Of a stretch of 64,000 nt of DNA, positions 1 to 8,158 are shown piece after piece. The number at the start of each line of letters is the position of its first letter. Within the stretch, counting starts at the first letter, position 1. The stretch is taken from positions 558,001-622,000 of the forward strand of contig NZ_AP024883.1 of NCBI RefSeq assembly GCF_024346955.1. The letters run 5' to 3'. A program made the position numbers and the translations under genes. The notes under the pieces were generated by a model that was given only the letters and a program-made list of their open reading frames with translations, searched no databases and was not told where the DNA came from. Origin of the DNA: Vibrio mangrovi. Its GTDB lineage: Bacteria > Pseudomonadota > Gammaproteobacteria > Enterobacterales > Vibrionaceae.

Positions 1-10
1 GTCCGGACAA

Positions 11-475
11 CTAAAAAGTTCTCAATTGTTGCGACAGACTTTGCGGAAAATGAGTGGTGTGCATCGAAATAGCCGGTGTTCTGCGCGGACCATTTTGTCC
101 GGCAATCAATTCTTTCCATACCGCGGTCTGGTTCGACAGGCTTTCGATGACATTTAATGTTTTCCGGCTATCGTGTTCAGCATCTTCGCTGAGAGGAATC
201 CATTGGCTGAGCACATAACCGGTTTCCGGGTTGTAAGCCGGAACACCAGTAAAGTGAGAGAGTCCGGCTCTGGTCAGGTTTAACAGGAGTTCTGGTTTCA
301 GACTGCCATCACCGAGTGATTCCAGATCGAAAGCACAGCGGACACCAGCGGAGATTTTGCAAAGTTCACAACGATGCTGATCGATATCGAAGCTGAGTGT
401 CTGTGCTGACGAATGAAGCCAGCGGGTGATTCCCGCCAGCATGTCGTCGACGGAAAACATGTCAGCGGATTTCAT
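11..475 (-). CDS. hrpG: HrpG-like type III secretion chaperone-type protein
   Basis: A small protein (154 residues from the ATG at 475) directly downstream of hrpF on the minus strand. In Hrp1-class systems hrpF is followed by hrpG, hrcC, hrpT and hrpV, so the position argues for HrpG, a chaperone-like protein that counteracts the negative regulator HrpV. The overall look (acidic, mixed alpha/beta, about 150 residues) fits a class I (CesT-type) chaperone fold, but I see no diagnostic motif. The frame opens with a TTG at 493; ATGs at 475 and 460 are better starts, and the one at 460 follows the hrpF stop by one base. It ends 10 bases before the window edge, where hrcC would be expected. The name rests mainly on gene order. 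Confidence 0.62.
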   Translation of the reverse strand: MKSADMFSVDDMLAGITRWLHSSAQTLSFDIDQHRCELCKISAGVRCAFDLESLGDGSLKPELLLNLTRAGLSHFTGVPAYNPETGYVLSQWIPLSEDAEHDSRKTLNVIESLSNQTAVWKELIAGQNGPRRTPAISMHTTHFPQSLSQQLRTF

Positions 476-683
476 TGATGATCGCTTTAGCAAGGTTATG
501 TTTGACCTGAATCTCCTGATTCATTGCCCAGCTTGCGGTTGCATTCTTTTTCATCGCGGCATTGAAAGCGTAGATGTCATCAATCGACGGGTTGTCCAGA
601 TTGGTCACGATATCATCCATGTTCTTAACGGTTCGCTCAAACTGCAAGTCCAGACGGTGACGAACGGCATTCACTGAAGACAT
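462..683 (-). CDS. hrpF: HrpF-like small type III secretion protein
   Basis: A 73-residue helical, Asn/Asp-rich protein with the size and position of HrpF from Pseudomonas and Erwinia hrp clusters, where it is a needle-like or co-chaperone-like small component needed for secretion. ATGs occur at 689 and 683; a purine-rich AGAGGGA sits 6 bases before the second and abuts the first, so 683 is preferred. The 3' end overlaps the next gene (hrpG). It is the first gene after a perfect HrpL promoter at 741-768. The family assignment is by size, composition and gene order. Confidence 0.65.
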   Translation of the reverse strand: MSSVNAVRHRLDLQFERTVKNMDDIVTNLDNPSIDDIYAFNAAMKKNATASWAMNQEIQVKHNLAKAIINEIR

Positions 684-740
684 AATCATTCCCTCTTACA
701 TGTTGGGTTTCAGGTGCATTGTCCAATAAGGGACTCTTTA

Positions 741-768
741 TGAGTGGTCATCAGAAAAAAACGGTTCC
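741..768 (-). promoter_or_regulatory. hrp box (HrpL promoter) of the hrpF operon
   Basis: Read on the minus strand this is GGAACC, 15 bases, CCACTCA, an exact match to the HrpL-type ECF sigma consensus GGAACC-N15/16-CCACNNA. It lies about 60 bases upstream of the hrpF start and points at it. The plus strand reads TGAGTGG at 741-747 and GGTTCC at 763-768. Confidence 0.93.
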
Positions 769-1094
769 ATGAACTGGTGCAGAGCGCGCATCCACTGATG
801 AGGACCGACGCCTCAAGTCCTGAGATATGACGCACAATCAGTTTTGTGGTTTCAGAAACATGGGTGACATGTGCGCCAGTTTATCTTTCAGAGATTCATT
901 TTCTTTAGTTGGACTCTTGCAAAGTTCAATGGAGTGATGAAATCAGGGATGATTTTTCAGGATTGTATGAGCAGGAGCGAATCAATCCGTCCCTGATAAC
1001 GAGCACCGAAGCTGAATAAAAAATGTTTCTGGATACTCTTGTCGTACAAGAGTATCTGGGGCGCTTGTGGGTATATCATTGAAATTGAAAATGT
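769..1094. other. Intergenic region without a recognisable gene
   Basis: About 325 bases between the hrpF promoter and the HEPN fragment. The only structure I see is an inverted repeat with 10-base arms at 1033-1055 (arms ATACTCTTGT and ACAAGAGTAT, loop CGT). A short open stretch around 915-1015 reads like possible coding sequence on the plus strand but has no recognisable family. This may be scar DNA from the event that truncated the HEPN gene. Confidence 0.5.
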
Positions 1095-1403
1095 TTGAGC
1101 GCACCAAACCCATCAGAGCTGGCTTGTACTTTACTCGTCTGTACCAACTATTTACCCAAATCCCACAATATTGAAAAACTAAGTAAGCTCTGTGCGCAAA
1201 TTGATCCCAAATTTGCTGATATCTTCCCGATGGATAACAAGTTCCATCGCCGTAGCTTCCGCCGTCTGCAACGAGCTTATATCGATGCCCGCTATTCGGA
1301 GCACTACGAAATCACAGAAGAAGAACTGGATTATCTGGAAATGGAAGTGCAGCGATTACGGGATTTAACGGCAAAGGTTTGTGGTGAATGGATAGGTCAA
1401 TAA
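1095..1403 (+). pseudogene. Truncated HEPN-domain gene (C-terminal remnant)
   Basis: Residues from about position 11 onward match the last ~95 residues of the nucleotidyltransferase-HEPN protein encoded at 38798-39676, sharing for example ACTLLVCTNYLPK and ARYSEHYEIT. The nucleotidyltransferase half and the start of the HEPN domain are missing, and the frame opens only with a TTG at 1095 inside unrelated sequence. The retained part includes the R-x3-H segment that may be the HEPN active site. The nucleotide sequences of the two copies have diverged, so this is an old paralog or a second import, not a recent duplication. It ends just before the CRISPR leader. Confidence 0.8.
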
Positions 1404-1483
1404 GTGGCTAAAAAACGGCGAGAAATGTTGGTAGATTGTTAACGTTAAAATTTGTTTTTATAAATCAATTGGCTACAATTAGA
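1404..1483 (+). promoter_or_regulatory. Probable CRISPR leader
   Basis: An A/T-rich stretch (for example AACGTTAAAATTTG at 1441) directly before the first perfect repeat. In type I-E arrays the leader lies at the end opposite the degenerate repeat. Here the third repeat is degenerate, which puts the leader on this side and transcription on the plus strand. Confidence 0.55.
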
Positions 1484-1634
1484 GTGTTCCCCGTATGCAC
1501 GGGGATGAACCGTTTATGGATTACCTGATTACCTTGGTAGCATTGTGTTCCCCGTATGCACGGGGATGAACCGAATAGCTTGTTTACGATAAGAAGTAGC
1601 CATTTGTGTTCCCCGTAGACACGGGGAACATCGT
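1484..1634 (+). CRISPR. Orphan type I-E CRISPR array, three repeats and two spacers
   Basis: Two identical 29-base repeats (1484-1512 and 1545-1573) begin GTGTTCCCCGTATGCACGGG and end GATGAACCG, the hallmark of type I-E repeats with a CCCCG/CGGGG hairpin. A third copy at 1606-1634 is degenerate (CGTAGACACGG in the middle and an altered 3' end), as expected for the leader-distal repeat. The two spacers (1513-1544 and 1574-1605) are each exactly 32 bases, the standard I-E length. No cas gene is present in the window, so the array is an orphan here. It is wedged between the HEPN remnant and the 3' end of hopA1. Confidence 0.93.
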
Positions 1635-1655
1635 TTTCTATCCAATCAGGAACCT

Positions 1656-2927
1656 TTAATCCTCCGGCAACTGAGATGTCGCCAGAAATGCCGGGTTTTC
1701 TTTATGATAGCCATGGGCGGAAAAAGTATCGGTCATTTTCTGTTCCAGCGAACCGGACTTCTTATTCCGGATCGCTTCATCAATGACGATAGCACGGGAG
1801 CGGCAGTAGCTTCCTCTGGCCTCTTCATTATCAATATCGGATAGCTCAGCATAGTTGAATCCGGTTTCGACCGGATGCATCCCTATGGTGTGGTGATTGA
1901 CGAATGCTTCCGGCGGCATCAGTTCTTTTATTCTGCCGATCATTTCTTTGGCCTTCTTATAGTCCGGATGCATATAAATGATCGCTGATTCTGTCCGTTG
2001 TCCCTGAGATGTCGGTGCAATCACTTTTCCTGCGGTGTGAGGATTGCGGGAAACAACGTGAGAGATAACTTTCCCTAACTGAGCCGCGTATTCGGGCTTA
2101 ACATTGATGGTAATACGAGACGGTGCTTTATCTTCCGGGAATTTCTGATCTAATCGCTCAATCCGGATATTTGAGTCAGAACCTGCACTATGAGGCGCCC
2201 GGGCTGTCTGGCTATAAGGAATTTTTACCGGGGACACATCGGTGAACTGCGATCGTATTGAAAGCCGACCTTCATAATGCTGGCATACTTTATCCATGGT
2301 ATGCACCATATGTCTGGTTTGTTGTTCGTTCAACGGCTTCAGGTTTTTCGGGCAATTATCAGAGAGTGTGGTTTCAATATCACTGCTATCTCTGGAAGGA
2401 AGCTTCTTATAGGCTGCACCGGCTTCTTTTGTTACCGCCAGCAACGAGCTTTTTACCTGTGCGGAGGAGGATGAATGCTTGGTGTTACTTGAACTGGCAA
2501 TATCTGACGCTTGCTGTTTTTTCACCCGGGGCGGAGTTGCAAAGGCCGGGACATCTGCTGCCGGCGTTTCAGTTTTCCGCCCCGGTGTCCGGAAAGGCTG
2601 AATCTGAGGTGGTTGTGGTGCATGATAACCAGCTTTGAGTGGTGATGGCTTCTTATTCAGTACTTCTGCAATTCGGGAGCTACGAGAAGATATATGACCA
2701 TCCGATAACCGGTGACTTAACAATTCCGAAGCTGACTGAAAGAACCCCGGTTTGTGTTCATCATCCCGTTTTACCTGAAATTCACCAGAGGTCTGCAGTT
2801 TTACACTATAAGTCTGACCGCCAACATTGATCTTACCCTTTAATGCAAATACCAGGGGATTGACATCAGACTGTCTGAGCGCCTCCACACTGGAAAAGGT
2901 TGGTGTATGGCGAATATTCTGTGGCAT
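1656..2927 (-). CDS. hopA1: HopA1-family type III effector
   Basis: A 423-residue protein with a Ser/Pro/Lys-rich, low-complexity first half typical of a secretion and chaperone-binding region, and a folded C-terminal domain (about residues 255-400). That domain has the HopA1 pattern: an R-I-T-I-N-V-K-P-E-Y strand, a lysine followed by R-T-E-S-A-I-I-Y-M, then P-V-E-T-G-F-N-Y-A-E and a GSYCRSRAIVIDEAI block. HopA1 (HopPsyA) is a Pseudomonas syringae effector that triggers or suppresses plant immunity depending on the host. The gene follows a CesT-type chaperone gene on the same strand, exactly like shcA-hopA1 in P. syringae. The ATG at 2927 has AGAGAA upstream. The family call is by remembered pattern; a profile search would settle it. 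Confidence 0.72.
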   Translation of the reverse strand: MPQNIRHTPTFSSVEALRQSDVNPLVFALKGKINVGGQTYSVKLQTSGEFQVKRDDEHKPGFFQSASELLSHRLSDGHISSRSSRIAEVLNKKPSPLKAGYHAPQPPQIQPFRTPGRKTETPAADVPAFATPPRVKKQQASDIASSSNTKHSSSSAQVKSSLLAVTKEAGAAYKKLPSRDSSDIETTLSDNCPKNLKPLNEQQTRHMVHTMDKVCQHYEGRLSIRSQFTDVSPVKIPYSQTARAPHSAGSDSNIRIERLDQKFPEDKAPSRITINVKPEYAAQLGKVISHVVSRNPHTAGKVIAPTSQGQRTESAIIYMHPDYKKAKEMIGRIKELMPPEAFVNHHTIGMHPVETGFNYAELSDIDNEEARGSYCRSRAIVIDEAIRNKKSGSLEQKMTDTFSAHGYHKENPAFLATSQLPED

Positions 2928-3021
2928 ATCGATTCTCTGTCTTGAAATTGATGAAAGCTTCGCTGTGATTTCATTTCAGGTATGTATGAACAATGACTAC
3001 AGCGTTTGTCTGACGGGATGG

Positions 3022-3074
3022 TAAGTCTGATACCAGTTTCTGAACCGCTGGATGACAATACGGTATCAGACTTA
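3022..3074. repeat. Inverted repeat between shcA and hopA1
   Basis: Arms TAAGTCTGATACC (3022-3034) and GGTATCAGACTTA (3062-3074) are perfectly complementary over 13 bases with a 27-base loop. There is no T-tract on either side, so it does not look like a simple terminator. It could stabilise the chaperone mRNA or attenuate transcription into hopA1. Confidence 0.7.
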
Positions 3075-3088
3075 TTCCTGAATTTTCC

Positions 3089-3511
3089 TTAGTGTTGTAC
3101 TGTTTCTCGTAACAGGTCTGTCGTGAATGCCCGGACATCTTTTACCTGTTCAATGAACCCGACTAAGGTATCAGTAAAGTGTTGTTCATTAGTCTTATCC
3201 AGTGGTAGTACGTGACAGAGGCACAGTTGATCATTTTCATCGATTGCGAGCCAGCAGCCTTGCATTGCACTGATCTCAAAGTTAAGCAGGAGCATTTTTC
3301 GCATTGCCTGCGGAGTCACTTCCGGAGGAAGTTTGAGTAAAGAACAATGGAAAATGATGTTATCACTGAAATCGGGAACTTCGACAATCGCCGTTTCCTG
3401 ATGGTTGGTATCAAACAGAGCACAGACACCATCTTTGAGAGAAAGTGATGCGTTTATTGTCTGGCCAAAATGCTGGATGAGCTGATTGGCTTTGAGTTGA
3501 TGTGGGGTCAT
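3089..3511 (-). CDS. shcA: CesT/ShcA-type effector chaperone
   Basis: A 140-residue acidic protein with the alternating strand/helix layout of class I type III chaperones. It contains the segment LPPEVTPQAMRKMLLLNFEI, the usual helix around the dimer interface, followed by a strand reading WLAIDENDQLCLCHVLPL. It lies 161 bases upstream of hopA1 on the same strand, so ShcA is the natural assignment. ATGs occur at 3517 and 3511; AGGGAATGATC places the ribosome binding site properly for 3511. The same leader arrangement (AGGGAATGAT-ATG) is seen before hrpF. A degenerate hrp box lies about 140 bases upstream. Confidence 0.75.
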   Translation of the reverse strand: MTPHQLKANQLIQHFGQTINASLSLKDGVCALFDTNHQETAIVEVPDFSDNIIFHCSLLKLPPEVTPQAMRKMLLLNFEISAMQGCWLAIDENDQLCLCHVLPLDKTNEQHFTDTLVGFIEQVKDVRAFTTDLLRETVQH

Positions 3512-3646
3512 GATCATTCCCTATTAATTCGGTCATATAAAAGCAAAATGTTTATCGAAAACCTGTCTGGGAAGTTTTGACTTGCAGAGATACGGATAAA
3601 CGGCCGTCCGAATACAACTTCACAAGTACAGGAACGATGTATAGAT

Positions 3647-3674
3647 TGAGTGAACTTTTATGCATTGCAGTTCC
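3647..3674 (-). promoter_or_regulatory. Degenerate hrp box before shcA-hopA1
   Basis: On the minus strand the sequence is GGAACT, 15 bases, TCACTCA, two mismatches from GGAACC-N15-CCACTCA with the exact spacing kept. It points toward shcA, about 140 bases away. The function is inferred from spacing and position. Confidence 0.6.
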
Positions 3675-3779
3675 CGGCAAGATCTGAATGACCTCAACAT
3701 TCTGCCGGTGAAGATATTATTTGGGGGAATTCAGGCCTGCCTCCGTGGTGATCCGGTTGATATGGTGTGCCTTTGGAGT

Positions 3780-3812
3780 AACGGGCAATACTGTAGAAAT
3801 GTATTGCCCGTT
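3780..3812 (-). terminator. Strong hairpin downstream of hrpL
   Basis: Arms AACGGGCAATAC (3780-3791) and GTATTGCCCGTT (3801-3812) pair perfectly over 12 bases around a 9-base loop. It lies about 115 bases past the hrpL stop. There is no clean T-tract, so intrinsic termination is likely but not certain. A second, 8-base stem (CAGCTCCG at 3876-3883 and CGGAGCTG at 3901-3908) sits closer to the stop. Confidence 0.55.
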
Positions 3813-3926
3813 TGTGTGAAACTTGTCTGAGCCGGGGCTGATATGCTGACAATGTTATTCCGTGTACTGGTTTGACAGCTCCGTCCTGAGGATCCAATTC
3901 CGGAGCTGCCAGTCGCAGGCCATTCG

Positions 3927-4472
3927 TTAGTCCAGATAACGTTTGAGTACCTGACGTGCCCGGGACAGACGTGAACGGATGGTTCCGATCGGTACACCAA
4001 TTTGGGTTGCCGTATCCTGATAGCTGTAATCGCCATCTACAATCATTTGCAGAATTGATTGAGTATCTTCAGGAAGGCTGTCCATTGCTTCGACTGTTTT
4101 GACCAGCATCCGTTCATGCTCAACAAGAATTGCCGGATTTTCTTCAACTTCAGCCTGAAGATCACAGACAATTGAATCGGTCATTTCTTCCAGATGAGTT
4201 TGTCCATAATGCTGTTTGAAATAGTTTCTGGTGAGGTTTACGGCAATACCAAATAACCAGGTTTCGGGTTTTGAGCCGCCATTGAATTTTTCTTTACAAC
4301 GCATCGCTTCCAGATAGGTTAGTTGTAATACTTCTTCAGCATCTTCTTTATGCCAGATTCTTTTTTGGATAAAGCGTCTAAGCCGTTCATTCTGGCTTTG
4401 GTATAAAGCCTCGATATTTATCGCAACTGGTTTTGGAGAAATCGTATTAGATATCGAATTGACGTTTTGCAT
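3927..4472 (-). CDS. hrpL: HrpL, ECF sigma factor of the hrp regulon
   Basis: A 181-residue ECF sigma factor. Region 2 covers about residues 25-90 (RFIQKRIWHKEDAEEVLQLT and the following TWLFGIAVNLTRNYFK). Region 4 covers about residues 125-180 with the helix-turn-helix YQDTATQIGVPIGTIRSRLS. HrpL directs RNA polymerase to hrp boxes, and seven such sites occur in this window. Its location next to hrcU and the other hrp genes supports the name. An enhancer-binding protein HrpS and a sigma-54 promoter normally control hrpL; neither can be recognised here. Confidence 0.92.
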   Translation of the reverse strand: MQNVNSISNTISPKPVAINIEALYQSQNERLRRFIQKRIWHKEDAEEVLQLTYLEAMRCKEKFNGGSKPETWLFGIAVNLTRNYFKQHYGQTHLEEMTDSIVCDLQAEVEENPAILVEHERMLVKTVEAMDSLPEDTQSILQMIVDGDYSYQDTATQIGVPIGTIRSRLSRARQVLKRYLD

Positions 4473-5260
4473 AGTGAGTACCTATTTTAATTTTTTATTC
4501 AGGTGGTGTTTTTATTGTGGTTTATTCTATGAGTAATAAAAATCTCTAATCTGTTCCCAAAATATTTATAAATAATTTTTTTAGCAATATGTAATTAGGT
4601 GTTTAAATAAAAAACGTCGTTTTTAATTGGAGTTTTAACTCTTGAGTGCCATGCTTTATGTTTTTTAAATCAATAATATATAATGATATTACTATCCGTA
4701 TATATAGTGCTTGATAGATTTTATCTATAGATGAAATAGATTTTTTCTATGAGGGAAAAATAACAAATTTATGACGGTTTTATATTGTATTATATAGGGT
4801 GTAGGGAAATTCCTACAGAATATGTAAGTATTGTTTTTTTAATAGGTAGATAATTATTTATCTTATATTTGATCTTGCATTTGATCATTTATTTTTAATG
4901 GATCTTTAGTGCTTATACTCTATTTTTTAGAGTGTTAAATATAATATATTTTGTGATTTTTTGATGGAGTTCAAATTATAAAAACAGAATACCATGCGTG
5001 AAGTTTCATTATTTTTGTGAGAACAATTCTCAATAAGGTATTTACTTGAATGTAGACCATTCTAAATAAGTAATTACTTATTTATGATAAAGATACAGAA
5101 ATATTTCAACATATACTCAGGTAACTTTAAAACACGGAGTCCGATCGCCTTCAATTGGTTCTGCTCAAGGAAAACTCCGGCAGAAATGACATGCTTTTTC
5201 TGCGGCATTTAGTGGACCGACGAATCTATCCGGATACCGTTTCAATAGATACCATCGAAC
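4473..5260. other. Long AT-rich region upstream of hrpL
   Basis: Nearly 800 bases separate hrcU from hrpL. From 4473 to about 5130 the sequence is very A/T-rich with no plausible gene, consistent with a bent, H-NS- or IHF-bound promoter region. From about 5131 to 5280 composition returns to normal and the plus strand is open between stops, reading like coding sequence (for example DMLFLRHLVDRRIYPDTVS), but with no good start and running antisense into the hrcU 3' end. I cannot assign it; it may be a remnant. Confidence 0.55.
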
Positions 5261-6358
5261 TTATAAGTTCTCTAAGTCAGGGATATGCAGCACTTCATCA
5301 TGGACGGCATTCTCATCCAGCTCTCTGATGACCTGATATATTTTGGCGACGTAGCGTAAAGTCTTCCGGGGAATGTAGTGGCCTGCTTCTTCTTTATATA
5401 GCGTTCGCGCCAGCCAGATAAAGCGAATGACCGGAATGTTTTTCGCTTTAGCCTGAGCAATGAGATCCAACGCATTGTCGTCCATCCCTTTACAAACAAT
5501 CCGGGGCAGGGGAGTTTCTTCTGCACGGTAGTATAACCCAACTGCAAAGTGAGTCGGGTTTACCACCAGAGCATCAGCATCACCCAGATCTGGCTTCTGT
5601 TGTGGCGGCGGTCCGTCTTCCGTTGCCAGCCTTCTGGCTTCGGAACGGCGATGACTTTTGGTATGTGGATCTCCTTCAGAGTTTTTATGCTCGTTTTTGA
5701 TATCGTCCTTACTCATTCTGAGACTTTTGATATGGAAATATTTTTGCATACCAAAGTCGATTCCGGCGATAACTAACAGCACCATCAGACAGGTTCTTTC
5801 GATTTTGGTGAAGATAAGAATTAAACCATGCCAGGAGGTGTTGAGATCGGTCTGAGGCAGCTTAATCAGTGTGCTTAGCGCCTCGGAGATTAACATGTAA
5901 ATGATCAGCCCCAGCGTGATTGCTTTTACAACACTATTGAATAACTCGAACAGTTTTTTACCGGAAAACATGTTCTTCAGCTGATTGAAAGGGTTCAATT
6001 TATTGAAGTCTACTTTCAGTGCTTCCGGAGCGAACAGAAAACCGAACTGTATCCAGGCACCAATCAAACGCATGATGACTGCAAGAGCCAGAACAATGAT
6101 GATCATAGAAAGTGCAATTGTCAGACATTGAATTGCCGTTGCCTTGGCTGCATACAGAAAAGGCTGATTCATGAGCGCAAGAGGTGCAGCGACAATATTC
6201 TGCAAATTGCCCATACCGGTTTCGACCATCGAGAGAACAACTTCGATGATGACCGCAGCAATCAAGAGCTTCGGGACATCCTGACTTTGGCCGACCTGGC
6301 CTTTTTTGCGGGAGTCTTTCAGTTTCTTGGGGGTGGGTTTTTCTGTTTTTTCACTCAT
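5261..6358 (-). CDS. hrcU: HrcU (SctU), export-apparatus switch protein
   Basis: A 365-residue FlhB/YscU-family protein with an N-terminal basic tail (EKTEKPTPKKLKDSRKKGQV), four membrane segments in about residues 28-215 and a cytoplasmic domain. The autocleavage motif NPTH is intact in VVNPTHFAVGL, so the substrate-specificity switch should work. It is the last gene of the hrpJ operon, 59 bases after hrcT. Confidence 0.97.
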   Translation of the reverse strand: MSEKTEKPTPKKLKDSRKKGQVGQSQDVPKLLIAAVIIEVVLSMVETGMGNLQNIVAAPLALMNQPFLYAAKATAIQCLTIALSMIIIVLALAVIMRLIGAWIQFGFLFAPEALKVDFNKLNPFNQLKNMFSGKKLFELFNSVVKAITLGLIIYMLISEALSTLIKLPQTDLNTSWHGLILIFTKIERTCLMVLLVIAGIDFGMQKYFHIKSLRMSKDDIKNEHKNSEGDPHTKSHRRSEARRLATEDGPPPQQKPDLGDADALVVNPTHFAVGLYYRAEETPLPRIVCKGMDDNALDLIAQAKAKNIPVIRFIWLARTLYKEEAGHYIPRKTLRYVAKIYQVIRELDENAVHDEVLHIPDLENL

Positions 6359-6417
6359 CGCCTTGATCCGAAATGTGATGGTTCTCTGAGGTCACGATAT
6401 TTGGGGTATCGAAACAG

Positions 6418-7212
6418 CTATGGGACTGAAAATAAAAGGCGGAAGGTTGTGGAGAAGTTCAGCCATTGCAGATTTCTTTCTCCGGCCAGATAAAACAATG
6501 TCGGCATATAGAGAATCAGAAACATTAGTCCGGCCAGACATTTCATCGGCATAGAAAGAATGAACACCTGGAGTTGGGGACTATACAGGCTCAATAGCGC
6601 CATACCGAATTCAATAAACAGCAGCAACCCGACCAGAGGAGAAGCGTAAAGCATCATGTCATGAAATGTGTCGGACAGAAGTTTGAGATAGACATCCGGA
6701 GCATCTGGCTGAAGTACAGGCAACCATTCGGTTGGCGGCCAGATCAGATAGCTGTCCCAGATCACCTGAAGTAGTGCCAGAAAACTACCGGAGGTGATGA
6801 TCATAACGATCAGCGTTTGTTTAAACAGAAATCCCAGTGGTGTGAAATCCTGACCGAGACTCGGGTTTAGCTGACCGCCCATCAGAGCTCCTCTTTGGTT
6901 ATCGAACAAAGCACCGACGGATTCGAATAGCCAGAATGGAATCGAGAGCAGAATACCGATTAACGTACCAAGTAAAGCCTCTTTAAAATACAGAGCAAAT
7001 AATGTGGCCCATGAATGATCCTGAGGAAGTGCACTATGAATTCCGGGCGAGACCAGTAACGCCATGATGACAACAATAGCGTAGCGTAACATTCCTTTTA
7101 GTTCATGAAAGGAGAACACGGGGATTAATAAGAGACAGGGATACAGACGGGCCATTGCCAGAGTGATCGCCAGTATCCAGTCCGTTAAATGATATATCCC
7201 CTGAAATGGCAT
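6418..7212 (-). CDS. hrcT: HrcT (SctT), export-apparatus membrane protein
   Basis: A 264-residue hydrophobic protein of the FliR/YscT family with six or so membrane spans and the typical PVFSFHELKGMLRYAIVVIM and GQLNPSLGQDFTPLG stretches. It forms part of the inner-membrane export gate. The ATG at 7212 lies one base after the hrcS stop, indicating translational coupling. Confidence 0.96.
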   Translation of the reverse strand: MPFQGIYHLTDWILAITLAMARLYPCLLLIPVFSFHELKGMLRYAIVVIMALLVSPGIHSALPQDHSWATLFALYFKEALLGTLIGILLSIPFWLFESVGALFDNQRGALMGGQLNPSLGQDFTPLGFLFKQTLIVMIITSGSFLALLQVIWDSYLIWPPTEWLPVLQPDAPDVYLKLLSDTFHDMMLYASPLVGLLLFIEFGMALLSLYSPQLQVFILSMPMKCLAGLMFLILYMPTLFYLAGERNLQWLNFSTTFRLLFSVP

Positions 7213-7213
7213 T

Positions 7214-7474
7214 TCAGTGTCCCGTCAGTGCAATGGAATTGAACATCTGGCCGGAGAACTGAATCAGTTCGACACCAATCCAGCGTCCTGTCAGAGCCAG
7301 AGTCATTGAAACGGCAACCAGTTTGATGGCAAACGGTAGCGTCTGATCCTGTACCTGCAACAGTGCCTGTAACAGAGAAACGATAACACCGACAAGCACT
7401 GCCACCAGTAACGGAGGAGCGGAAAGCATGACAACCAGTATCATTCCTTGTTGAAACAGAGTCAGCGTATCCAT
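7214..7474 (-). CDS. hrcS: HrcS (SctS), export-apparatus membrane protein
   Basis: An 86-residue protein with two membrane helices, FliQ/YscS family (GVIVSLLQALLQVQDQTLPF is the conserved loop). It lies between hrcR and hrcT in the invariant hrcRST order and is part of the export gate. Confidence 0.96.
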   Translation of the reverse strand: MDTLTLFQQGMILVVMLSAPPLLVAVLVGVIVSLLQALLQVQDQTLPFAIKLVAVSMTLALTGRWIGVELIQFSGQMFNSIALTGH

Positions 7475-7501
7475 AGCAGTTCCTTCACCATTTGGGAGTT
7501 A

Positions 7502-8155
7502 TTACATATACGAATAAAACAGGCCATTAAGCAGTCTTTCCCAGCCATCGACCAGAATGAACAGCAGAATTTTCAGCGGAAGTGAGATTGTCATTGGAGA
7601 AACCATCTGCATCCCCAGAGCCAGCAACAGGTTCGAAACGATGAGATCAATCACGATAAACGGAATGTAGATCAGAAAGCCAATCTGCAACCCGGCTTTG
7701 AGCTCCGATAACATAAATGACGGGATCACAACCATCAGATCATCTTTGGTCACTTTCTGAGCCATCTCTTTCGGCCAGAGATTTGCGGTGTTATCCATAA
7801 TGTGAATCAACACATCCGGATTGGTATTGCGCACCATGAACTGTTGTAGCGGGCCGACCAGATGGTTCACGCTGGTTTGCATAGTTTCCAGAGAGCTGAA
7901 GTCGGGTGGTGTCTCTTTGACGCGTTCACCGATATCTTTGACTACCGGAGCCATGACAAAAAATGTTGCTGCAAGGGCAATACCATAAATCGCCATGTTT
8001 GGCGGCACCTGCTGAACACCCATTGCGTTTCGGGTAATGAGCAGTACCATCGAAATTTTCAGAAAAGCACTACAGACAATCAATAGAATTGGCAGCAGAG
8101 AAAGCCCTCCGAGGAAGAGGGCAAACAGCATTGGATCGATCTGTCCCAGATTCAT
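7502..8155 (-). CDS. hrcR: HrcR (SctR), export-apparatus membrane protein
   Basis: A 217-residue FliP/YscR-family protein with four membrane segments and the family stretches [20 protein letters not shown] and [20 protein letters not shown]. It forms the core of the export gate with HrcS and HrcT. It starts four bases past the hrcQ stop. Confidence 0.97.
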   Translation of the reverse strand: MNLGQIDPMLFALFLGGLSLLPILLIVCSAFLKISMVLLITRNAMGVQQVPPNMAIYGIALAATFFVMAPVVKDIGERVKETPPDFSSLETMQTSVNHLVGPLQQFMVRNTNPDVLIHIMDNTANLWPKEMAQKVTKDDLMVVIPSFMLSELKAGLQIGFLIYIPFIVIDLIVSNLLLALGMQMVSPMTISLPLKILLFILVDGWERLLNGLFYSYM

Positions 8156-8158
8156 TCA

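Noticed and set aside
1484..1634. Repeats read as REP/BIME elements or terminator hairpins
   Set aside because: The exact 29-base repeats with constant 32-base spacers, and a degenerate last copy, are specific to type I-E CRISPR.
4636..4651. TGGCAC on the minus strand upstream of hrpL as a sigma-54 promoter
   Set aside because: The -12 element would read AGTTA instead of TTGCA, losing the GC pair, and it lies about 175 bases from the start codon. Too weak to list.
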